64,000 bases of DNA from Halopseudomonas maritima (GTDB taxonomy: Bacteria; Pseudomonadota; Gammaproteobacteria; Pseudomonadales; Pseudomonadaceae), in contig NZ_CP079801.1 of assembly GCF_021545785.1 (NCBI RefSeq), forward strand, positions 62,001 to 126,000, given 5' to 3'. Positions within the stretch are counted from its first letter, which is position 1. Each line of letters begins with the position of its first letter. This document shows positions 16,205-24,226 of the stretch, one piece after another. The translations under genes and the position numbers were made by a program. A model generated the notes under the pieces. It saw only the letters and a list, made by a program, of their open reading frames with translations. It made no database searches and was not told the DNA's origin.

Positions 16205-17020
16205 ATGCAAACCAAAAACTGTGTAGCCGTGCTGACCGGCGCGGGCAGCGGTATTGGCCGCGCCCTGGCTGACGCCTTGGCCCGTAGCGGCTGCCATCTG
16301 GCGCTGGCCGACCTGAATCCAGTTGCCCTGGCTGAAACCGCCGCGCAGGCGCGCGCTCTGGGTGTGCGGGTCAGCGAGCACCCGCTGGACGTCGCCGACC
16401 GCGCCGCCGTCGCAGCCTTGCCCGACGCCGTGCTGGCCGAGCATGGCCAGGTCGACCTGTTGATCAATAACGCAGGGGTTGCCCTGGGCGGCACCTTCGA
16501 CCAGGTCAGCGTGGAGAATTTCGACTGGCTGATGGCAATCAACTTTGATGCGGTTGTCACCCTGTGCCGAGCGTTTTTGCCCGCACTGAAACAGCGGCCC
16601 CAAGCGCGTATCGTGAATGTCTCCAGCCTGTTCGGGCTGATCACTCCGGCCGGCCAGACGGCTTACTGCGCCAGCAAGTTTGCCGTGCGTGGTTTCTCCA
16701 ATGCCCTGCGCCTGGAGTTGATGAATACCGGCGTAGGCGTCACGGTGGTGCACCCTGGCGGCGTAGCCACCGCCATCGCCACCAGTGCACGCTCTCCGGA
16801 CGGCGCCAGCGAGGCAGACAAGCAGCGCAAGCTGGCGCGCGCCAAACGTCTGCTGCGCATGCCTCCGCCACGCGCCGCACAAATCATCCTCAAGGGTATT
16901 GAGCGAGACAAGGCGCGGGTGATTGTTGGCAACGATGCACGCATACTGGGCTGGCTGGAGCGGCTGATGCCCGTCAACTATTGGCGCTTGCTGCCGGGTT
17001 TGACCCGCAACGATGACTAA
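16205..17020 (+). CDS. Short-chain dehydrogenase/reductase
   Basis: 271 residues, classical SDR. Cofactor motif TGAGSGIG (residues 11-18), NNAG at 88-91, and catalytic S140, Y154 and K158 (YCASK). It begins 16 bases after the monooxygenase stop and is surely co-transcribed. In this context it may oxidise an alcohol to the ketone used by the monooxygenase, or the reverse. The C-terminal part is basic (KRLLRMPPPRAAQ), as in SDRs of monooxygenase/lipase clusters in pseudomonads and mycobacteria. Confidence 0.92.
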   Translation: MQTKNCVAVLTGAGSGIGRALADALARSGCHLALADLNPVALAETAAQARALGVRVSEHPLDVADRAAVAALPDAVLAEHGQVDLLINNAGVALGGTFDQVSVENFDWLMAINFDAVVTLCRAFLPALKQRPQARIVNVSSLFGLITPAGQTAYCASKFAVRGFSNALRLELMNTGVGVTVVHPGGVATAIATSARSPDGASEADKQRKLARAKRLLRMPPPRAAQIILKGIERDKARVIVGNDARILGWLERLMPVNYWRLLPGLTRNDD

Positions 17021-17065
17021 CGACAAGACGCCCCCCGCGCCACACTCACGCCAAAGGACACAACC

Positions 17066-18022
17066 GTGAACTATCTGATTACCGCCGTACTGGTGGTGCT
17101 TGCTCTGGCCCTGTTGGGGCTGTTTCTCTACACGCTCTTTGTCGCCAAACGGGTTGAGCTGGCAATGCCGCCCGAGGGGCGCTTTGTCACCATCATGGGC
17201 AACCGAATCCACTACGTGGAACAGGGCTCCGGGCCCGACACCCTGCTGCTCATACACGGCCTGACCGGCGTTATTCAGAACTTCGGTTACGGCCTGATCA
17301 ACGAACTGGCCAAGACCCACCGGGTAGTCGCCATCGACCGCCCGGGCAGTGGCTATTCGGTACGTCCAGATGCCGCCTCCGCATCACTTACGGTGCAGGC
17401 TGACGTCGTAGCCGGCGTCATCGATGCGCTGCAGCTGGGCAAACCCCTGTTGGTTGGTCACTCGCTGGGCGGAGCCGTGTCGCTGGCCACTGCTCTGCGT
17501 CACCCGGACAAAGTACGGGGCCTTGCCCTGATCGCGCCGCTCACCCATATGCCCTCACAGGTGTCCGACGCCTTCGCCGCGTTGGCGATTCGCCAAAGCT
17601 GGCTACGCAAGCTGGTTGGCTGGACGCTGGCGATCCCTCTGTCCATTCGCAAGCGTGAGCAGGTGCTGGGGGTGGTATTTGGCCCAGAGCAGGCCCCGGC
17701 GGACTTCCCACTGCGTGGTGGCGGCCTGCTGGGGCTGCGCCCAAGTCACTTTATTGCCGCCTCGCGGGACCTGGCGGCGGTGGAAACAGTGCTGCCGCAG
17801 ATGCAGCAGCGCTACGAGGACCTGCAACTGCCCATCGGCATTCTCTACGGCCGAGAGGACCGCATCCTCAACCCGCAGGAACAGGGCGAGCAGTTGGCGG
17901 CTCGTCTGGACAACGCCGAGCTGACACTGATCGACGGCGGTCACATGCTGCCGATCACCCAGCCCGAGGCCTGTCTGCAGTTCATCAAGACCCGTCTTAA
18001 CGGCTCTGGCACGCGGGCATAA
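17066..18022 (+). CDS. Membrane-anchored alpha/beta hydrolase
   Basis: 318 residues. One N-terminal membrane helix (about residues 3-25) is followed by an alpha/beta hydrolase fold: oxyanion segment LIHGLTG (residues 62-68), nucleophile S133 in GHSLGG, acid D in YGREDRIL and H in DGGHMLPI near the C terminus. Third gene of the operon, 45 bases after the SDR. It may hydrolyse the ester or lactone made by the monooxygenase; that is inference from neighbours. No terminator is evident directly behind it. Confidence 0.9.
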   Translation: MNYLITAVLVVLALALLGLFLYTLFVAKRVELAMPPEGRFVTIMGNRIHYVEQGSGPDTLLLIHGLTGVIQNFGYGLINELAKTHRVVAIDRPGSGYSVRPDAASASLTVQADVVAGVIDALQLGKPLLVGHSLGGAVSLATALRHPDKVRGLALIAPLTHMPSQVSDAFAALAIRQSWLRKLVGWTLAIPLSIRKREQVLGVVFGPEQAPADFPLRGGGLLGLRPSHFIAASRDLAAVETVLPQMQQRYEDLQLPIGILYGREDRILNPQEQGEQLAARLDNAELTLIDGGHMLPITQPEACLQFIKTRLNGSGTRA

Positions 18023-18140
18023 GCGACCTGCCGAGTGTGACCAGCGTCACACTCGACCTCCGACCAGCGAACCTTTGGCGTCATACTTCTGTCACAAACT
18101 GTGTATTTGGTAAACACAACTATGTGCAAGGAGTAGTCAC

Positions 18141-18359
18141 ATGAAGCAGTTGAAACTGACCTCTATCGCCCTTCTCGGCCTGTTTGCCCTTACCGCCTGC
18201 GGCAACGATTATCTGGTACGCACCACCGACGGCCAGATCATGGAAGCTGAGGACAAGCCGGAAATTGATGAAGAAACCGGCATGATGGAGTACGAGGATG
18301 CTACCGATCGCGATCGTCAGATTCCGCAGGATGAGGTCAAGGAAATCATTGAACGCTAA
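18141..18359 (+). CDS. YgdI/YgdR-type small lipoprotein (DUF903)
   Basis: 72 residues. A signal peptide with lipobox LTAC places the lipidated Cys at residue 20, followed by the YgdI/YgdR-type fold opening NDYLVRTTDGQIMEAEDKPEID, which is strongly acidic. AAGGAG precedes the start. Its function is unknown in the family. It stands alone with its own terminator at 18369. Confidence 0.88.
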   Translation: MKQLKLTSIALLGLFALTACGNDYLVRTTDGQIMEAEDKPEIDEETGMMEYEDATDRDRQIPQDEVKEIIER

Positions 18360-18368
18360 TCAAACAAG

Positions 18369-18392
18369 AAGGCCGCAAACGCGGCCTTTTTT
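18369..18392 (+). terminator. Terminator of the ygdR-like gene
   Basis: AAGGCCGC and GCGGCCTT form an 8-bp stem with loop AAAC, followed by a T run. The stem begins 10 bases after the stop codon. Confidence 0.85.
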
Positions 18393-18445
18393 ACGACTGG
18401 GGCAACCAGCCCGACACTACCAGTTGTAGCCGCCCGCCCATAACA

Positions 18446-18562
18446 GCGCAAAGCCTTATTGGATGCGGTCCCGCCCTGCAGTGCAGGAACGCGCGGCCTG
18501 GCTACCTGGGCGGCATCAAATTGCATGCTGATACCCGCCTGGCGAACGAAGCGGATCAACGC
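18446..18562 (-). pseudogene. Remnant of a FecA-type TonB receptor (STN domain fragment)
   Basis: The minus strand encodes, in a frame different from fecR, ALIRFVRQAGISMQFDAA followed by QVARPRVPALQGG. This lines up with the STN signalling domain of TonB receptors, for example the STFAQRSGITLSYAPDLV and RSPGLDG segments of the intact receptor at 28451. There is no signal peptide, no plug and no barrel: the fragment begins in mid-domain, overlaps the 3' end of fecR, and breaks off after about 39 residues. I read it as what is left after deletions on both sides. No clear coding sequence follows down to the ygdR-like terminator. Confidence 0.65.
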
Positions 18563-19547
18563 TGATCGACACCCAGTAGCGCGTGCGGTAAACCACCTTG
18601 ACCGGCAAGCTGCAAGGCAGGCTCGCGAGCACCTGATCGGTATTGCTCAGCTGGAAAGCACCGCTGACCGGCAGGCTGGCTATGCTTTCATCACACCGCA
18701 GCAAACCGGGACGATAGCGGCCAAGCTCCGCCAGGAATCGCCCCAATGGCAGCCTGTCAGCGACCAGCAGGCCCGCTGCCCAATCTGCGCCGTGCGGATC
18801 GACCGGCTGCGGCAGGCCAGCGCTGCGGCTGCCAAAGCGCAACTGCTGACCAGCCTGGATCTGCGGCCGCCGACCGCCGCTGCGCGGCTCAATCTCCACC
18901 ACGCCGTCGAACACCTGCACCAGCGTGTACTCGCGTTGCTGCCGCACCACAAATCGGGTACCCAACGCCCGCACGCCGCCATGGCGTGTCAGTACCCGCA
19001 AAGGGCGCTGGCTGTCCGGCGTCTGCAACGGGTCGGCGCCGCTGTCTATCAGCAGCTCGCCACGGTGCAGGCGAATCAGGCGCTGGTGCCGGTCAAACTG
19101 CACGTCCAACGCGGTATCGGTATTGAGCGTCAGCTCGCTGCCGTCGTTCAGGGTCAGGGCGCGCTGCTGCCCGGTGCGGGTTCTGTAGTCGGCCTGCCAT
19201 TCGCGCCAGGGCAACACTTGATAGCCGGCAACACCGGTCGGGAAAACGGTCATCAACAGCACCAAAGACCTGATGGCACGGCGACGGGATAGTTCGCTGC
19301 GTTCGGTCAGCACAGACATAACCCGCTGCCGCGGTACCAGGCCAAACTTGTCGTTGACCTGCTGGGCGCGACACCAAGCCAGCTCGTGCTGCTTGCTACG
19401 CACCCGCCACAGGGCTAACTCGGCAACCAGTTGCGGGTCATGCGCCGACTCGTTCAGGCGCACCAACCACTGGGCCGCCTCGCGAATTGCCGCGCGATCA
19501 AGCTGTTCGCGCGACTGGCCAAATGTCAGGGGGTCAGCAGTATGCAT
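18516..19547 (-). CDS. fecR: FecR-like anti-sigma/sigma regulator (locus partly decayed)
   Basis: 343 residues. N-terminal cytoplasmic DUF4880 part (AAIREAAQWLVRLNES...), one membrane helix (about 88-108), and a periplasmic FecR domain with the LTLNDGSELTLNTDTALDVQF and GTRFVVRQ segments. FecR passes the signal of a TonB receptor to a FecI sigma factor. Relative to the intact FecR at 27381, the end RTRYWVSISVD is followed by about 12 extra residues encoded in DNA that in another frame is fecA remnant, so the native stop has probably been lost by deletion. Both partners are broken, so this gene may be non-functional or act on another sigma factor. Confidence 0.85.
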   Translation of the reverse strand: MHTADPLTFGQSREQLDRAAIREAAQWLVRLNESAHDPQLVAELALWRVRSKQHELAWCRAQQVNDKFGLVPRQRVMSVLTERSELSRRRAIRSLVLLMTVFPTGVAGYQVLPWREWQADYRTRTGQQRALTLNDGSELTLNTDTALDVQFDRHQRLIRLHRGELLIDSGADPLQTPDSQRPLRVLTRHGGVRALGTRFVVRQQREYTLVQVFDGVVEIEPRSGGRRPQIQAGQQLRFGSRSAGLPQPVDPHGADWAAGLLVADRLPLGRFLAELGRYRPGLLRCDESIASLPVSGAFQLSNTDQVLASLPCSLPVKVVYRTRYWVSISVDPLRSPGGYQHAI

Positions 19548-19722
19548 TGCTCATAGGCCTCCGCCATGTCACGTTTGATGGTGCACACGCTGACGCCGAG
19601 TTGCTCGGCAATCTGTGCGAGGCCCGCTGCGTCGTCCAGGCAGCCCGGCCCAGCCCAACCGCCAGCGATGATGCCCAGTAAAACGCCCCGCACACCTCCC
19701 GCGCCTGATCTCCCACCGTCAT
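19526..19722 (-). pseudogene. Remnant of a FecI-type ECF sigma factor gene
   Basis: ATG 19722 has a good ribosome site (GGGAAG) and lies just behind a Fur-like box, but the frame gives only about 62 residues. The last part, read in another frame and overlapping the fecR start, encodes AGLAQIAEQLGVSVCTIKRD, a typical sigma region 4, ending shortly after YEQC. Region 2 and the linker, about 100 residues of a normal 170, are missing. Hence an internal deletion with frameshift. The intact homologue is at 26869. Confidence 0.7.
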
Positions 19723-19740
19723 GGTGCTTCCCTTTCGGCA

Positions 19741-19760
19741 AATGCGAATAATTCTCATTG
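19741..19760 (-). promoter_or_regulatory. Fur-box-like sequence upstream of the fecI remnant
   Basis: The minus strand reads CAATGAGAATTATTCGCATT, resembling the Fur consensus. The core ATTCTCA on the plus strand also occurs in the boxes at 26806 and 52303. Confidence 0.6.
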
Positions 19761-19918
19761 TATGGGGGTGTGCGAGCAGATGCAACGGCTGAACGTGCAA
19801 TCCGTCGGTTGCGGTCAGTGATGCATGTCACGGAGCTGACAGGCCACCCTGCTGACGGATAAAATACGCGGCTTCAAAGAATGGCAGTACATGCCACCGC
19901 TCTCCCGTGAGGTTCCTG

Positions 19919-21250
19919 ATGTCCGCCCCGTCCAACGCCCCCAAGGTGGGATTCGTATCCCTTGGGTGCCCAAAAGCACTTGTCGATTCCGAACGCATCC
20001 TGACGCAGCTGCGCACCGAAGGCTATCAGGTGGTGCCCACCTACCAGGATGCCGATGTAGTCGTAGTCAATACCTGCGGCTTTATCGACACCGCCAAGGC
20101 CGAATCACTTGACGCCATTGGCGAAGCTATCGCCGAGAACGGGCGCGTGATCGTTACCGGCTGCATGGGCGTGGAAGAAAACGCGATTCGCGACGTGCAC
20201 CCCAGCGTGCTCGCCGTCACCGGGCCACAGCAGTACGAGCAGGTTGTCAGCGCGGTTCACGAGGTCGTTCCGCCCAAGCAGGATCACAACCCGCTGATTG
20301 ATCTGGTGCCGCCACAGGGCGTCAAACTGACGCCGCGCCACTATGCCTATCTGAAGATTTCCGAGGGCTGCAACCACAGCTGCAGCTTCTGCATCATTCC
20401 GTCGATGCGCGGCAAACTGGTCAGCCGCCCTGTCGGTGATGTGCTGAGCGAGGCCGAACGTCTGGCCAAGGCGGGCGTGAAAGAGGTGTTGGTCATCTCC
20501 CAGGACACCAGCGCCTACGGTGTGGATATCAAGTACCGCACCGGCTTCTGGAACGGTCGCCCAGTGAAGTCACGCATGACCGAGATGTGTGAGGCGCTGA
20601 GCGAACTGGGTATCTGGGTACGCCTGCACTATGTCTACCCCTACCCGCACGTGGATGAGTTGATCCCGCTGATGGCTGAGGGCAAGATCCTGCCGTACCT
20701 GGACATCCCCTTCCAGCACGCCAGTCCCAAAGTACTGAAGGCCATGAAGCGCCCGGCCTTTGAAGACAAAACCCTGGCGCGCATCAAGAAATGGCGCGAA
20801 ATCTGCCCCGAGCTGACCATCCGCTCGACCTTTATCGTTGGCTTCCCGGGTGAAACCGAGGAAGACTTCCAATACCTGCTGGACTGGCTGACCGAAGCCC
20901 AGCTCGACCGCGTTGGTTGCTTCAAGTACTCACCGGTTGAGGGCGCTCCCGCCAATGACCTGGGTCTTGAGCCGATTCCGGAAGACGTTCAACAGGCGCG
21001 CTGGGAGCGTTTCATGGCCCACCAGCAGGCCATTTCCACGGCGCGCCTGCAGCAGAAGATCGGCAAGACCATCCAGGTCATCATTGATGAAGTCGACGAA
21101 GAAGGCCCGATCGGCCGCTCGGTAGCAGATGCCCCCGAGATCGATGGCAACGTCTATCTGGATACCGATGAAGCGCTGCAGCCTGGCGACCTGGTCAACG
21201 TGGTCGTCACTGACGCCGACGAGTACGATCTCTGGGCCCAACTGGCCTGA
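19919..21250 (+). CDS. rimO: Ribosomal protein S12 methylthiotransferase
   Basis: 443 residues. An N-terminal UPF0004 domain with cluster cysteines C17, C53 and C82, a radical-SAM domain with C151-x3-C155-x2-C158 (CNHSCSFC), and a C-terminal TRAM domain. RimO adds a methylthio group to the conserved Asp of ribosomal protein S12. GAGG six bases before ATG 19919 decides the start over a GTG four codons earlier. The PSMRGKLVSRP segment after the cluster helps tell RimO from MiaB. Confidence 0.95.
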   Translation: MSAPSNAPKVGFVSLGCPKALVDSERILTQLRTEGYQVVPTYQDADVVVVNTCGFIDTAKAESLDAIGEAIAENGRVIVTGCMGVEENAIRDVHPSVLAVTGPQQYEQVVSAVHEVVPPKQDHNPLIDLVPPQGVKLTPRHYAYLKISEGCNHSCSFCIIPSMRGKLVSRPVGDVLSEAERLAKAGVKEVLVISQDTSAYGVDIKYRTGFWNGRPVKSRMTEMCEALSELGIWVRLHYVYPYPHVDELIPLMAEGKILPYLDIPFQHASPKVLKAMKRPAFEDKTLARIKKWREICPELTIRSTFIVGFPGETEEDFQYLLDWLTEAQLDRVGCFKYSPVEGAPANDLGLEPIPEDVQQARWERFMAHQQAISTARLQQKIGKTIQVIIDEVDEEGPIGRSVADAPEIDGNVYLDTDEALQPGDLVNVVVTDADEYDLWAQLA

Positions 21251-21431
21251 GCCCCCCTGGGCGCGCCCTGCGCGCCCACACCCCCGCTGACCTCTTTCTT
21301 GCGTCTTGCCTTGCCCATCAGTCTGGTTGCCATGGCTGACGTCATCAGCCAAGCTGTGGTATCACTAGTGAAAAAGCGCCCGCGCAGCGAACTGCACCTG
21401 CGGCGAAGCTGGCAAAACACGAGGCACCCCG

Positions 21432-23507
21432 ATGGGTCGGGAAAACACGGATACTCAATACCAGAGCACCAGCAACAACCTGCGCGCCCTGTTCGACTCA
21501 ATCGGCGCTTACGTCTACGTTAAGGATGCCCAGGGCCGCTATCTGTACGTCAACAAGGCGGTCTGCGAACTCTATCAGCGAGACCTGTCGCAAGTGCTTG
21601 GGCTGGATGACAGCCACTTCTTTAACATGGAGCACTCCCAAACACTACTGCAGAACGATCTTGACGTTCTGACGTTGGGCAGCGAGATCCATCAGGAAGA
21701 AGAAGTCGTGCTGCGCCACGAGCAGCAACGTCGCCTGTTCTGGAGCATCAAGGTACCTATTCGCAGCACTGACGGCCGTATCGTCGGGCTCAGCGGGATT
21801 TCTTCACCACTCACCGCCGACAAGCTCAACACCCCCAACGCCATACGCCATAACCAGTTGATGAATACCATCCTGTCCAACGTCGATGCCTACATCTACG
21901 TCAAGGACAACGATGGCACCTACCTGTACGCCAATAAGAAAGTAATCGAGCTGTACGGCACTGTCCCCGGCGACATTATCGGCCGTACGGATCACGATGT
22001 GCACACACCGGAGATTGCGCGCCAGCTGGTTGCTCTGGACCGTGAGGTGCTGGATAACAACCAGCGCCAGGCGCGCGAAGAGGTACTGCACGACACCACC
22101 GGTATTGCACGGCATTTCTGGTCAATCAAGATCCCCATCGCGCTGCCGGGCTACCCTGGCGCGCTGATCGGTTTCTCGTCAGAGATTACCGAGCTGCTGA
22201 CACTGCGCCGTGACCTTGAATTGAAGCGCACCACAGATCCGCTCACCGGCCTGCGCAACCGCCTCGCACTGGAAGAAATGCTGGAGCGCCAGCTGGCTGA
22301 CGCGGCGCAACGCAGCCGGGCGCCGGCGGTACTAATGCTCGATCTGGACCAGTTCAAATTCCTCAACAATACGCTTGGACGTCAGGCTGGCGACGAGGTG
22401 CTGCGTCAGGTCGCACAGCGTCTGGAGGGAGCAAGCTGGCTCAAGGGCCAACCGGCGCGCGTCGGCAGTAATGCGTTTGCCATAGTGCTGTCGCGCGTGA
22501 CCAGCGCCGAAGAAGCCGCCTCGCTGGCCGAGCGCGTTCGACTGCGCCTGGCTGAGCCCTATGTACTGGACAACCAGCCCTTTCAGCTGACCACCAGCCT
22601 GGGCATCAGCCTGTACCCACATGATGGCAAAAGCCCACAGCTGCTGCTGGCCAACGCCGAGTCAGCGATGTACCACGCCAAAGACCAAGGGCGTGATCAA
22701 TGCTGTTTCTATTCCGCCTCCTTGGGCGAGGCGGTCAGTCGTCGTCTGGACCTGGAAAGAGACTTGCGCTGCGCACTCGAGGCTAACCAGTTTGAGTTGT
22801 ACTACCAGCCCAAAATTGCCGCCGACAGCGGCCGCACCGTTGGCCTGGAGGCACTGATACGCTGGAACCGCACCGGATACGGACTGGTGCCGCCGGATCA
22901 GTTCATTCCGCTGGCTGAGCAATTGGGGCTGATCGTGCCAATTGGCGATTGGGTAGTCGAACAGGCGTGCCGGCAGATGAGCCAGTGGTCTGCCGAGGGC
23001 ATCAGTGTGCCGATTGCCGTCAACCTGTCACCGGCACAGCTATCCAGTCCGGGACTGATTCAGCGGGTCAGTCAGTTGCTTAGCGACCATCAGATCGCAC
23101 GGGGCGACCTGCACATGGAAGTGACCGAATCCATGATGATGCACGATCCGGCGCTGGCCAGTGCCCACCTCCAGCAGTTGAACGCGCTTGGGGTGGAACT
23201 GTCGATCGACGACTTTGGCACTGGCTATTCTTCCATGGCCTACCTCAAGCGCCTGCCGGTGCAAACCATCAAGCTCGACCGCAGTTTCGTCGAGCGCATT
23301 GCCGAAGACCAACGCGACGCGGACCTCTGCGCGGGCCTTATCGCCCTCGCGCACAAGCTGGGCTTGCACGTTGTCGCCGAGGGAGTGGAAACCGAAGCAC
23401 AACGCGCTATTCTGGCAGAGCTGGGCTGTGATCTGTTCCAGGGCTACCTGTTCAGCCGCCCCCTGCCAAGCGATCAGGCCGCGGCCTATCTGCGGCAACA
23501 CCGATGA
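21432..23507 (+). CDS. c-di-GMP phosphodiesterase, PAS-PAS-GGDEF(degenerate)-EAL
   Basis: 691 residues, no membrane segments. Two similar PAS domains (about residues 15-130 and 145-255) open with YVYVKDAQGRYLYVNK and YIYVKDNDGTYLYANKK, so they look like an internal duplication. The GGDEF domain (about 265-425) has GSNAF (345-349) in place of GGDEF and cannot be an active cyclase. The EAL domain (about 440-690) keeps E473 (EALIRW), D593 and D594 (DDFGTG), K614 and E650/E653 (EGVET), so it should hydrolyse c-di-GMP in response to a PAS-sensed signal. It lies close to a cyclase gene at 24227. Confidence 0.92.
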   Translation: MGRENTDTQYQSTSNNLRALFDSIGAYVYVKDAQGRYLYVNKAVCELYQRDLSQVLGLDDSHFFNMEHSQTLLQNDLDVLTLGSEIHQEEEVVLRHEQQRRLFWSIKVPIRSTDGRIVGLSGISSPLTADKLNTPNAIRHNQLMNTILSNVDAYIYVKDNDGTYLYANKKVIELYGTVPGDIIGRTDHDVHTPEIARQLVALDREVLDNNQRQAREEVLHDTTGIARHFWSIKIPIALPGYPGALIGFSSEITELLTLRRDLELKRTTDPLTGLRNRLALEEMLERQLADAAQRSRAPAVLMLDLDQFKFLNNTLGRQAGDEVLRQVAQRLEGASWLKGQPARVGSNAFAIVLSRVTSAEEAASLAERVRLRLAEPYVLDNQPFQLTTSLGISLYPHDGKSPQLLLANAESAMYHAKDQGRDQCCFYSASLGEAVSRRLDLERDLRCALEANQFELYYQPKIAADSGRTVGLEALIRWNRTGYGLVPPDQFIPLAEQLGLIVPIGDWVVEQACRQMSQWSAEGISVPIAVNLSPAQLSSPGLIQRVSQLLSDHQIARGDLHMEVTESMMMHDPALASAHLQQLNALGVELSIDDFGTGYSSMAYLKRLPVQTIKLDRSFVERIAEDQRDADLCAGLIALAHKLGLHVVAEGVETEAQRAILAELGCDLFQGYLFSRPLPSDQAAAYLRQHR

Positions 23508-23527
23508 TCTGCGACAAGGACGCCCCT

Positions 23528-24100
23528 ATGGACAACCTCGCTCTGCAATGCCGCTGTGGCCAGGTCAATGGCCGCGCCATCAAGGTCACACCGGCCGCAG
23601 CCACACGGGTAGTGTGCTACTGCCGTGACTGTCAGCGCTTTGCCCACTGGCTGGATGCGGCTGAGCAAACCCTCGACAGCTGGGGTGGTACCGATATTTT
23701 CCAGCTGCCGCCGGCCCGCCTGCAGATTCATCAGGGACATGAGCACATTCGCTGCCTGCGCCTGAGTGAGAAAGGGTTGTATCGGTGGTATGCCGACTGC
23801 TGCAAGACACCGATCGGCAATAGCCTCAAGCCCTCTGTGCCCCTTATCGGCCTGATCAGCAGCTTTGTCAGCGACAACCAGGCAGAGCTCAAAACCGGGC
23901 CGATTTGCGCACGGGTAAACCTCGGCGGGGCCACCGCCCAGATACCCTCGTCGCTGCTCAACGCCGCGCCGTCACGCGGTTACCTGCTGCGTTTGTTGGG
24001 CAAAATGGCCAGTTGGAAGCTGCGCGGCCTTGGTCGCCCCCACCCATTTTTCACTCCCCGGGGCGAGCCGATCAGCCCGCCGCAGATAGTCGATTCTTGA
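23528..24100 (+). CDS. DUF6151/GFA-like zinc-binding protein
   Basis: 190 residues. It opens with CRCGQVNGRA and then CYCRDCQRFAHWLD, cysteine patterns of glutathione-dependent formaldehyde-activating (GFA)-like folds that bind zinc, and later YADCCKTPIGN. The family function is not known. ATG 23528 has AAGGA upstream at good spacing; an earlier ATG (23504) overlaps the stop of the phosphodiesterase gene but lacks a ribosome site. Either way it is likely co-transcribed with that gene. Confidence 0.75.
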   Translation: MDNLALQCRCGQVNGRAIKVTPAAATRVVCYCRDCQRFAHWLDAAEQTLDSWGGTDIFQLPPARLQIHQGHEHIRCLRLSEKGLYRWYADCCKTPIGNSLKPSVPLIGLISSFVSDNQAELKTGPICARVNLGGATAQIPSSLLNAAPSRGYLLRLLGKMASWKLRGLGRPHPFFTPRGEPISPPQIVDS

Positions 24101-24226
24101 GCGACGTACACAGTCACAAAGGCGCCATCGCCCGGCAAAAGCGTGACCTGCCGCCGACAGTTTGAGTAACATGCTGGCAGGAGGGCGCAATCGATCAAGG
24201 CCCGAAGTCACCACGGATGAACTCAG

